Source of the DNA: Acanthamoeba lenticulata
Taxonomy: Eukaryota; Discosea; Longamoebia; Acanthamoebidae
Length of the DNA: 11,210 nucleotides
Assembly (NCBI GenBank): GCA_002179805.1
Contig: NAVB01004934.1
Location: 1-11,210 of the forward strand
Direction of reading: 5' to 3'
Below are positions 1 to 8,036 of the stretch, in pieces. Below the pieces are notes generated by a model that made no database searches, was not told the DNA's origin, and worked only from the letters and a program-made list of their open reading frames with translations. Within the stretch, counting starts at the first letter, position 1, and each line of letters starts with the position of its first letter. The translations under genes and the position numbers were made by a program.

Positions 1-96
1 AAATAATAAATGGATTCTTTCTACAATTTCAATTTATACTTTTAATTAATTTTTAAAAATAAAAATAAAAATGACGCTTAAACAAAACAAACGCAG
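1..96 (+). other. AT-rich stretch, probably the tail of an intron of the CPSF6-like gene
   Basis: The stretch is almost all A and T up to base 70 and ends in ACGCAG at 91-96, directly before the RRM exon. Reading it as the end of an intron is the simplest explanation. It lacks the pyrimidine-rich run usual before an acceptor and is far more AT-rich than the other introns here, so an assembly edge is an alternative. Confidence 0.45.
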
Positions 97-1599
97 TGGA
101 CGACGGACCAAGACCTGGAAGACGTGTGCTCGCAGTTTGGGAAGGTGAAGCAGGTTAAGTTCTACGAGAACAAGCAGAACGGTCGGTCCAAGGGCTACGC
201 TCTGGTCGAGTTTTACGACGTCGAGGCCTCGCGCCAGGCCAAGGATAAGCTCCAGGGCTAGTACGTCCTTCTTCTTCTCTCTTCTTTGATCTCTCCTGCT
301 TGTCGACACATTCTCACTGCCCCCGTGTTGTCGCCATCAGTGTGATCCACGAGAAGCCGGTGATGGTCAACTTTGTGTCGCCACAAACGCTGGCCGAGAT
401 CAACAACCCGGGCAAGAAGGGTATACGTCGCCACCGCAGCAACCAACTCTGTGCAGCCGACTTCCTGCGCGTGCGTGTTGAGCTGAACTGCTGACAACGA
501 CAACATCTCCCTCTGCGCAGGCGGCAGCAGCGCGCCCCCGCCGAATATGGGTCGGCCCATGCAGCGCCAGCCGGGCGCGCCCAACGCGTCCCAGCCGCCC
601 CGTGGCCCACCCGGCATGGGTGGTCGCGGTACCTCTTCCCTTCTCAGTCCCAGCACCGCCGTCCTGGCCTCTTCTCGCTCACTCTGTGTAATCATGATGA
701 TGGTGATGACGATGACGCAGGCTACGGGCCGGGCGTGCCTGGCGGTCGCGCGGGGTTCATGCCGGGCTACGGGCCGGACGGCGGGCCGGGCATGGCGCCG
801 GGCATGCCCCCCGTGGGCGGCGTCCCGTTTGTGCGCTTCCCCGGCGGCGCCCCGCCGGGCCTGGGCCGTGGCGGCGGACCGGCCGGAGGCGGAGGCCGCG
901 GGCTCATGGGCCACTCGCCCTACGGCCCGCCAGACTTTTTCCCGCCCATGAGTACGTGTGTTTTTTGTTGACGGCGTTGTTTCAACACTTTCATCCATTC
1001 TTGTGCCACTTCAACGGTTGTGACGGCTGATCATCGGTTTTTGTGGGGTGCGCGTAGTGCCGATGCCGGGAGCGCACCTGAACCCGGCCTTCTTCAAGGA
1101 CCAGATGGACGACCCCTACCGCCGCGATCGCGGCGACTACTACGACGACCGAGACCGCGACCGCGACCGGGATCGAGACAGAGAACGCGACCGCGATCGG
1201 GACAGGGACCGTGAGGCGAGGCCCGCCGACGACCGGGACGCTCGCGAGCGCGACCGTGAAAGCAGCAGTAGCAGCAGCAGCAGCAGTCGTCGCAGCTCTG
1301 AGCGCGAACGTGAGCGCGAGCGGGAAAGACGCGGAAGCTCGTCTTCTTCTGCATCTTCGTCCTCAAGCCACCACCATCACCACGGCGGGAGCAGCTCGAG
1401 CGGCAGCAGCAGCAGGTCCAGCGACAGCCGCAGCCGACGAAGCAGCGACCGGGGAGGCGATGACCGAGGCAGCGGCCTCAAGCGAGACCGGGAGGAGCCG
1501 TCATCCTCGTCTTCTACTTCGTCTCGCTCGTCGAGAGAGGACGACAGGAAGCGGCGTCGTGGCGACTCGCCCGACAACGGCCGCCACGAGAGGAGGTGA
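97..1599 (+). CDS. CPSF6/CFIm68-like cleavage factor subunit, 5' partial
   Basis: Likely the large subunit of cleavage factor Im, a nuclear complex that helps choose poly(A) sites. Exons: 97-260, 341-420, 521-628, 721-951, 1058-1599 (374 visible residues); each GT-AG join keeps frame. The first visible exon opens with WTTDQDLED, matching the WWTTDEDL segment of animal CPSF6, and holds the RNP1 motif KGYALVEF (visible residues 32-39). Exon 2 finishes the RRM (HEKPVMVNF). Exons 3-4 are Pro/Gly/Met rich. Exon 5 starts with GAHLNPAFF, like a short conserved stretch in CPSF6, then runs into an RD/RE/RS tail with serine runs and five histidines. The start codon, RNP2 and the first RRM strand lie upstream, off the window. 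The helical segment CPSF6 carries between its proline-rich part and its RS tail is not evident. Another RRM-P-RS protein is possible, but the order of motifs favours CFIm68. Confidence 0.85.
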
Positions 1600-1908
1600 A
1601 AAAGGTCAAGTGGCACGTCGTTGGCGATAAAGTTTTCTTTGTCGTTCAGGACAAGTGGTTAACGTTTACATAAAAAGGACAAAGAAGTTGAGCACTTGTG
1701 AGTTGGTGATGCCTGTGGACGAAGGGGGGTAGAACAACGCCACAAGCCCCAGCAGATCATCATTTATTTTGTTTTTGCAGGTGCCTATCCAGGATTTTCT
1801 TAGGATCGCGCCGGAAGGAGGCCAATCGGGGAATGGCCGAACAGGCTCGAAAAACAACGGAGGCCGTTTCTCTACTTTTTTCGTCCCCGCCCAGAGAGCG
1901 CAAACATC
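1600..1908 (+). promoter_or_regulatory. Gap between the CPSF6-like and SR genes; possible 5' UTR acceptor
   Basis: It holds the 3' UTR of the upstream gene and the leader of the SR gene. ACATAAAAAGG near 1668-1678 could be a weak TATA box or a poly(A) signal; there is no exact AATAAA. A strong acceptor-like sequence (T-rich run ending TTTTTGCAG, to about 1781) suggests the SR gene may have a 5' UTR intron, but no clear matching donor is seen. No coding region is supported. Confidence 0.3.
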
Positions 1909-2929
1909 ATGTCTCACGGGAATTGCGTGGTGTACGTTGGGCGCCTCTCCTCACGCACAAGGGAGCGCGATCTCGATGACGCTTTCAGCAAGTACGGCCG
2001 CGTTATTCGTCTGGATATGAAGGGCGGCTACGCTTTCATTGAGTACAACGGTAACGTTATTGATTTTTCGTCGTTGATGTGTTCTTTACAGCAAATAAAA
2101 TTCATTACTAACACCACAACTGGCAGATCCGCGAGATGCCGATGATGCCGTCCGTGGTATGGATGGAGTCGAGCTTGATGGAGCTCGCATTTCCGTTGAG
2201 CCGTCCCACCGCGGTGAAGGTCGCTGCTTCGCCTGTGGTCGTGAGGGTCACTGGGCCAGAGACTGCCGGGAGGCCCCTCGCGGTGGAAGGGTCGATCCTC
2301 GGGGACGATCGGGTGGCCCGATGGGGCCTGGCCGTGGTTGCTACACCTGTGGTGAGGTCGGCCATTTCGCTCGTGATTGCCGTCGCAATGAGCGGTACCA
2401 CCCCTACAGGAGGAGGAGCCGAAGCCGCTCGCGCTCTCGTTCGCGCTCTAGGTCCAGGTCTCGCTCGAGGGATAGACGCCGCGACCGTCGTGATAGCCGG
2501 AGCCGGAGCCGGAGCCGCTCCTACTCGCGCTCGCGGTACGTTTTTTCACTTTCATTCACTTTAACATGCACCATCTCTTGGGCTCAAGAACGTTTCCAAA
2601 TCTCTTGTTAATTTATGGTTCTGATTTGCAACGCCAGGTCGCCTCGCCGTTCGAGGTCGAGGGACAGGCGCAGCCGCGATCGCTCTGCCAGCCGCGGCAA
2701 GAGCCCTTCGCCCAAGAGGGACAGGAGCCGTACCCCTGCTAAGGACAATGAAAACGGCCGTGCCGCTTCCCCCAGGCCTGACAATGGGTACGTTTTTTTT
2801 TTCCCTTTCTTTGCTTAGAACAGGCAACCAACTGAACGATTTGTTGCGCCTGGTGCTCCTTTCAGAGCTGCCTCGCCCGCGAGGGAGTCCAGCGTCAAGC
2901 GCAGCCCCTCGCCTGCGCGGGGCGAGTAA
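1909..2929 (+). CDS. SR splicing factor with RRM, two CCHC knuckles and RS tail (RS2Z type)
   Basis: A nuclear splicing factor that would bind exon RNA and recruit the spliceosome through its RS tail. Exons: 1909-2050, 2127-2535, 2638-2787, 2866-2929; 254 residues. The RRM covers about residues 6-75, with RNP2-like VVYVGRL and RNP1-like GGYAFIEY. Two zinc knuckles of the CX2CX4HX4C form follow: C81, C84, H89, C94 and C119, C122, H127, C132, separated by an RGG-like linker. From about residue 144 to the end come RS/SR dipeptides and SP sites, the usual substrates of SRPK and CLK kinases. Animal SRSF7 has one knuckle; two is the layout of plant RS2Z proteins. The start is the first ATG before the RRM. 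AATAAA lies at 3090-3095, about 160 bases past the stop. The family call is firm; the exact orthologue is not. Confidence 0.92.
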
Positions 2930-3089
2930 AGATCTGGGCGTCGCCTCTGCGGCTTGACCCAGCCTGCTGCCGTCCCGACACATCCACTCTCCCTCCACGT
3001 AACACACCTACAAACTTCAACTACGCAGATTGTTCGGGCCCTCAAGGCGCGCGAAGAAGCAGAACTCCTGGAGGGTGTCGCGTAGGGGC

Positions 3090-3095
3090 AATAAA
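3090..3095 (+). terminator. Poly(A) signal AATAAA of the SR gene
   Basis: An exact AATAAA hexamer downstream of the SR gene stop, in the right orientation and before the next promoter. It is the only exact plus-strand signal I saw after this gene. Confidence 0.5.
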
Positions 3096-3870
3096 CGACC
3101 AGCAGCAACAGAGCAATGGCAGCGGTGGCAGCGAGTCAAGGTGCTGGTGATGAGAGCTCTCGTTTCGTGAGGCGCCGTCGGTCCAAGGCTTCTCTCCGCG
3201 TCGTCCGGATTCCGGTTCTCGAGAACAGGCAGCGCAGCCACGGAACAGACAATTCTTGCGAGGGCTCGCGGCGTCGAAGTTGGGGTCTCTCTCGGGGCAG
3301 CCGCTGAAGGAGCATGAGGAGCATAAGGAGCAGATGGGCTTGTGTGACGGCAGGGCACTGACGATGTCATCCTCCGTGCTCTACCTCTACCCTCTTCTCT
3401 CTCTCTCTCCTCTTTGCTCTCCCTTTATGCCGCTCGCTGAGCGCTGTTCAACTCACCAACCTCATCTTCCACGCAAGGAGGTTGGGAGAAGAGCAGCCGC
3501 TGTGCCCTGTGCGCTGCTTGGGCGCGTGCGTGGTCTGGTCCGCGCGAGATCCGCGGCCGTCCGTAGACGAGGCCGCGCTGCGCGAAGGAAGACCCAGACG
3601 CAGGTCCCTTCACGCTGGCATGCCGCACGTGATCGAGGTGCTGCGCAGGGTGAAGGGGTCTTCGATTGGGCAACATCACGCCAGCAGTCGCCACGACCAC
3701 GCAACAGCAAGGCCACACACGCTCGTGGGTCCTAGCGGCCGCCACCGAGACAGCCGTGCTTGTGGTGCCTTGGCGAGGTGCCTCGCACCGTTGCAAGCCC
3801 GCCACGCAAGCACGCGACAGCAAATTAGGAGCTTGAATCTACGCTCTCCTATGTCACCCGCGGAGCGATC
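3096..3870. other. Gap with no supported gene
   Basis: Several open frames cross this stretch on both strands, the longest on plus from 3482. They show no recognisable domain, are arginine/serine/proline rich as expected from GC-rich noncoding DNA, and overlap one another. A pyrimidine-rich run with CT repeats lies at about 3390-3426. GTTCTCGAGAAC near 3213-3224 is a 12-base palindrome, not remarkable for this length. No tRNA-like A and B box pair was found. Confidence 0.5.
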
Positions 3871-3873
3871 CTA

Positions 3874-4006
3874 CCAATGGCGGCGCTGGAAATTGAAAAG
3901 TCCGAGAAAAGGCAGTCACATGGGTTCCCCTGTTGCGCTTTTTCATTACGGGACATTTCCCGACATGCGACCAACGTATAAAAATCACAGAGCGCCAGTA
4001 CTGGCG
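3874..4006 (+). promoter_or_regulatory. Promoter of the Zn2Cys6 gene: CCAAT, inverted repeat, TATA, palindrome
   Basis: CCAAT at 3874-3878 is followed by the inverted repeat CGGGA-CATT-TCCCG at 3949-3962, then TATAAAAA at 3977-3984. A perfect 14-base palindrome, CGCCAGTACTGGCG, sits at 3993-4006, where transcription would be expected to begin for this TATA box. The coding start is at 4177, giving a leader of about 170 bases. The TATA box is the firmest element; roles for the two inverted repeats are inferred from position. Confidence 0.6.
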
Positions 4007-4176
4007 TTTTTCGTGTCCTGGCTTTTCGCGTGTGCTCTAGCGACCCCATCTCTGGCCTCTCCACCGGGTCCTTTACCCTCAAGTCCTCGCCGTTCGTTTC
4101 CTTTCGGCAGACGCCCAAACCGACGTGATTATCAAGACCTTCGAGTTCAAGTCTCAAACGAATCGTTTTTTTCACG

Positions 4177-5791
4177 ATGTCTTCTCCGCTTACTGAGGAT
4201 TTGACGTTTTCCCCCGACGATTACGATGATAACCCTGACCAAGAGGACGAGGAGGGAGGATCCGGCCAGAAGAAGCGCAAGCAGGTCAAGCGTGCTTGCT
4301 TCAGTTGCCGTAAGGCTCATGCTCGTACGTCTCCAACCACTCATCCAATCTTTCCATTTCGTCGAGAGGCCTTGGCAGCCATGAAATTTCGTTTGTGCAG
4401 GAAATGAGAAACTCATCGTTAGTTTCTATGCAGGCTGTGACGAAGAACGTCCTTGCCGTCGATGCATTCGTACTGGTTGCGAAGTTACTTGTGTCGATGT
4501 GCCTCGTAAAAAGCGCGTTCTAAAGAAGCCGATGAAAGAGGAGAAGCTTGCTACCGGCCTCAAGCGCGGCAGAAGGCGACGAATTGACGAGAGTGGCGAG
4601 GGATGCGAGAGTGGCGGCGAGAGCGACTCCAAGAACTTCTATTTTGACGTTGGCGATGACGAAGTGCTCGAGGGCGGAAGCTTTGCAGGAAAGACCACCC
4701 CTTTGCCGTTGTCGACGGCTGCCGCGAGCAGCAAGCCCACGCCGTCAGTTCTGTCGGCGTCCATCTCTTCCGTGAGGAAATTCGATTTTTCATCGATTGC
4801 CATTGACACCGCGGAAGACCTCAAGCTTTCGTGGAAGGACTCGCTGCTCGATTCGATGACCTTTGCGCACAACAGCGACGACACCAAGGCCTCCTCTTCC
4901 TCGTCGACCTCAACGACGACGACTACCAGCACCGCTAGTCAGCAGAGTGCCGGCGGTGAGGAGGAAACTGAGTTCTGCTTTGACCTGGGCAAGTCGAGCG
5001 ACGACGAGCGCTGCCTCGAGGAAATACCCCAGGAGATGGTCAGAGAACTGACTGAGCTGCGGTCCTATAACTCGACACTTCAGGACATGATCAAGGACGT
5101 CCAGCAGTTCAATTCATACCAGCGCAAGAAGCGGCGCCAATGGGAGCTCAGCAAGCTCAACGGTGGTGCTGGCGCAGCTGTGTCGGGCCTTGCCGGTGCC
5201 GCCACAACCGCGCCCGGCGGCGCGGCGACGGCGACCACCAACGGCACAGCGGCTTCGGGCGTCGTGTCTTTGTCCGCCGTGACGGCCGCGCCCAGTGACG
5301 CTCTGCCTCAGTGGCTCGTGAGCGACTTCTCGAGCCTCTCCAATAAGCTGGTTGACCTTTCAGCCGACCCGCACTCGTCAGGCACTGCCTCGTCTTCTTC
5401 TTCTGCCCAAGCGGGAGGCCGCGGCGACGACCACCAGGTTGGCGACCTCGACTACCTCGGCGCGTGGCAACAGCTCCAGCACGGGTCGTCTTCTTCCTCT
5501 TCTTCCTCATCTCTGTCTCTGGCCAACCACGGCGCACCGCTCCAGCTGCCGACCCAACTCGCCCTTCTCGCTGGGCAGCCGCACTCTATGTCGCAGCTGC
5601 TGAGTGGTCACCAGCAGCAGCAGTCACAGCTCCCTGTACCCCACCAGCTTCAGCAGCAGCAGCAGCAGCAGCAAGCCCAGACACAACACCAACAGCCGCC
5701 CCGCCCGGCGCCGCAGAACGCCAACAGTAACAACGAGGCGAGTGCAGGCCCTGCCCCGTTCACCACGTCGTTGCCCTTTACCGAGGTCTGA
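4177..5791 (+). CDS. Zn2Cys6 (fungal-type) transcription factor
   Basis: A probable nuclear DNA-binding regulator. Exons 4177-4324 and 4434-5791 give 501 residues. An acidic N-terminus is followed by a basic patch (KKRKQVKR, 32-39) and a binuclear zinc cluster: C41, C44, C51, C57, C60 and C69 (CX2CX6CX5CX2CX8C; C65 is a spare). The core CDEERPCRRCI resembles fungal AcuK/ERT1-type clusters. A basic linker (PRKKRVLKK) follows. Residues about 243-293 form a charged, likely helical segment ending in RKKRRQWE, a possible dimerisation region. The rest is low complexity: Ser, Thr and Ala/Gly runs and a polyglutamine run (about 455-463), typical of activation regions. The single intron splits the zinc cluster, and a second in-frame acceptor at 4400/4401 would add 11 residues. 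No PAS domain is recognised. Targets are unknown. Confidence 0.88.
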
Positions 5792-6015
5792 GCCGGGACC
5801 TGGAGCTGCTTGCTTTTCCACGTTCTCCTCTGTTCTTCTTTTGATCAAACCTCCAAGCTTGTTTTCTTCTGGCTCAAATGATCACATTCTGGCCCGCCTC
5901 TTTTTTTGATTGAGAGATGACTAAAGTTCCGTAGGCATGGTTACCGGCTGTTGGTGCTCTGCCGCGTCCTTCCGGTTAGTGAGCATGTCCCCGCATGCGT
6001 CGCGTCCTGGAATAG

Positions 6016-6047
6016 CGGAAATATCCGTCCTGCGACGGCGTTATCCG
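6016..6047 (+). promoter_or_regulatory. Pair of CGG-N6-CCG inverted repeats upstream of the small membrane protein gene
   Basis: CGG at 6016-6018 pairs with CCG at 6025-6027, and CGG at 6036-6038 with CCG at 6045-6047. Both have a 6-base spacer ending in TAT, and the two sites are exactly 20 bases apart. Zn2Cys6 dimers characteristically bind CGG triplets in this arrangement. Binding by the factor encoded next door is inference. Confidence 0.35.
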
Positions 6048-6082
6048 GAACTTACCGACAGAAATTCCGCACCAGTGAAAAG

Positions 6083-6090
6083 TATAAAAT
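6083..6090 (+). promoter_or_regulatory. TATA box of the small membrane protein gene
   Basis: TATAAAAT lies 75-82 bases before the ATG at 6165, a suitable distance for a short leader. Together with the upstream CGG-CCG pair it accounts for the gap from 5792 to 6164, which otherwise holds the 3' UTR of the Zn2Cys6 gene. Confidence 0.6.
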
Positions 6091-6164
6091 GCTTGTCTTG
6101 TAAAGAAAAGAAAAAACAAATTGAGCTGATTCTGAAGGATTCAGGCAAGGACAGAAGCAACAAG

Positions 6165-6653
6165 ATGTCGATCAAATTTGAACCCTCTGAGTACGTTCTT
6201 GTCCGCCCCCAAGGCCACCGCACTACAGTCACTCACTATGAGTGCTTGCCATCTGCAGAGAGCACATGGAATCGTGCCGACAGCAATTCCTCCAGGAAGG
6301 CGGTGCCGCTCTGGTTAAGTGGGGAGGCGCTTTTGCCGCTTTTACCGCGCTCATGTCTCTTTGTACGCTAGTGCCTCATTCTTTGCTTTCCCAAACTCTT
6401 GTCCTAATTGCTATTAATGCAGGGCCCGCTTATCGCAACCGATTCAACTGGCGAGGCCAGATCTTCTGCACCATGGGTACGAAGTCTGCTACTCGGACCT
6501 TGTATGAATGGATTGCTCACTGCCTTTTTGCCCTGTGCAGGTGCTGGCATTGCGGGCTTTTGGATTCGGGGTGAACAGGCTGTGGTTCGGTGTCATCACG
6601 CCAGGGACGCGCAGAGGTTGAAGGACATTTATGAAGGCCGCACTGTGGCCTGA
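6165..6653 (+). CDS. Small protein with two hydrophobic segments, unrecognised
   Basis: I do not recognise this family. Four exons, 6165-6190, 6259-6362, 6423-6476 and 6541-6653, join in frame to 98 residues; introns are 60-68 bases with GTACG-like donors. A short charged N-terminus leads to a hydrophobic stretch (WGGAFAAFTALMSLW), a basic loop rich in Arg, Asn and Trp, a second hydrophobic stretch (IFCTMGAGIAGFWIRG), then a charged tail with RCHHARDAQRLKDIYEG. The layout suggests a hairpin membrane protein. Size and charge pattern resemble small mitochondrial inner-membrane assembly or subunit proteins, but that is only a guess from shape. The start is the first ATG after the TATA box. ATAAAT at 6710-6715 may serve as poly(A) signal. 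It converges on the YIPF6-like gene with about 95 bases between stops. Confidence 0.75.
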
Positions 6654-6748
6654 TGAGGTCAAGCAATCACTCCTTTCACTCTTTTTCTTTGTACACATCT
6701 CCTCTCGCCATAAATCCAATTTGTGTTTGAAGTTCTTTGTTTCTTTCT

Positions 6749-7845
6749 TTAATCGAGAAGGTGATTGCTGGCTGCAATGACCCAAGTGACGAAGAGGTAA
6801 AAGAGGAAGACAGGATAGGCCACCAGGAGGCCTCGCCCCGCCTTGGCGGGCGGCATCATAGTTGCCACGAAGCCCCATGCCGCTGCAGCAGAGTAATTCG
6901 AGATTAGATGAGTCACAGCACTCTCAATCTTCATCATACTTCTCAGCCATAGGGAGCGCACCCAGGAGGGACCAGAGGAAGCCAAAGGACACAGCGAGCA
7001 CACGCACGATCGTGTTGTCCCACAAGAGGCACACTATGGCGGCCGCGTCGAGCGGAGCCAGACAGTAGCCCATCACTCCAACACACGCGAAGATGGATCT
7101 GTGGTGAAGTGGAAGTGGATGAGAGGCGTCAGTGCGGTCGTGGAGCATGACAAAGAAGAAGATGAGGCGGCTGTACAAGTTGCCGCCGAGGAGGATGGCG
7201 TTTATGGAAACGATGAAGCCGCCGGCCCAGAGGACGGTGATGGTGATGATGAACACCAACGAGCGATCCGTTTCCGTGCTGTGTGCTACCAGTCTGCGTA
7301 CACCAGTTGTGAGCTGCAGACGCGGTCACGTGCTCTACGCAGCAGCAGGATGGTACATGGCGAGGAGGAAGCTGAAGATGAGCGGGCCCCAGAGGTCCCA
7401 ATTGCGAAGCTCCTGCTGGCGCCGGGTCAGGAACACAGAGAAGGGGAACAGGATGTGCAGCAGCTTCCAGAGCACTGAGAACACATCACGCCACTAAGTT
7501 GTGCACGTAAGTCACCCGTTACGGCCTAGTGGCCAGCCTTGGTGGTCAGTAAGCAGGAGGCGGGCATCGTACGATGGTGCGCCAGAGGGGTTCTGAGAGG
7601 GTGCCTGGATCAGAGGCCAAGAGGGCTGCTATGCGGGCCTCCTCCTCGGCTTGCCCTGGGAACAGGCCGTCTGAGTCCTGCGACTGCGGCGGAGTAGAGG
7701 AACTGCTGGAAGAGGAACGTGTAGCTGCTGGGGAGGAAGAGGGTTTCGTCTGCTGCTTGCTGGTGCTGGTGCTTGTGGTGGAGGAGTCTTCCCTTCTCTG
7801 TCCTGGAAACAACTCCTCGTCTGACTCGATCTCTTCTTGCTTCAT
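6749..7845 (-). CDS. YIPF6-like Yip1-family Golgi membrane protein
   Basis: A Yip1-domain protein of Golgi/ER membranes; the family binds Rab GTPases and affects vesicle traffic. Reading down the minus strand, exons are 7845-7573, 7493-7357, 7293-7177, 7098-6962 and 6882-6749, giving 265 residues. The N-terminus (1-91) is acidic and serine rich, with LFPGQ at 12-16 and again at 61-65. The segment GTLSEPLWRTIWRD matches the conserved YIPF6 stretch before the membrane part. NWDLWGPL (122-129) opens the Yip1 domain, and five hydrophobic segments follow, with landmarks LLGGNLSIF, GYCLAPL (186-192) and AYPVFLFYLF. The stop follows NHLLD. The frame is open upstream to an ATG at 7944, but 7845 was chosen because the acidic N-terminus begins there; a longer start is possible. 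The match across all five exons makes YIPF6 more likely than other Yip1 members. Confidence 0.92.
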
Positions 7846-7982
7846 CCAATTCGTGACAACTCTTTCACCCTTTCTGAGAGTTAGTGCTACTGCAATGGAG
7901 ATGTATCGGCACCGCAGCCCTGTCGCCCAGCGCAAGAAGTACAAGGGAAAGTACGAGCACTTGCTGCCCCTTCCTACCTTGT

Positions 7983-7988
7983 TTTATT
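7983..7988 (-). terminator. Poly(A) signal of the left reductase copy
   Basis: AATAAA on the minus strand, about 50 bases past the stop at 8037. It lies within 140 bases of the YIPF6-like start, so the 3' end of one gene and the promoter of the next are packed into 7846-8036. No clear TATA box for the YIPF6-like gene was seen. Confidence 0.5.
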
Positions 7989-8036
7989 TAGGAAAAGTTT
8001 TTAATTGTTTCTGAAACATTTTAAACTTTCGTTTGC

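Noticed and set aside
1120..1250. Repeated GACCGCGA units as a tandem repeat element
   Set aside because: They encode the RD/RE repeats of the CFIm68-like tail, so the coding region explains them.
3213..3224. 12-base palindrome GTTCTCGAGAAC
   Set aside because: Two to three perfect 12-base palindromes are expected by chance in a window this long, and there is no promoter nearby.
3017..3823. Minus-strand open frames in the gap
   Set aside because: Arg/Pro/Ala-rich with no motifs, mutually overlapping, and without convincing splice structure; typical of GC-rich noncoding DNA.
3482..4204. Open plus-strand frame of 240 codons across the gap before the Zn2Cys6 gene
   Set aside because: No recognisable domain; it runs through the TATA box and into the Zn2Cys6 coding start in another frame, and equally long frames exist on the other strand.
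5590..5710. CAG repeat as a possible microsatellite or mobile remnant
   Set aside because: It is in frame in the Zn2Cys6 gene and encodes a polyglutamine run typical of transcription factors; interrupted and short.
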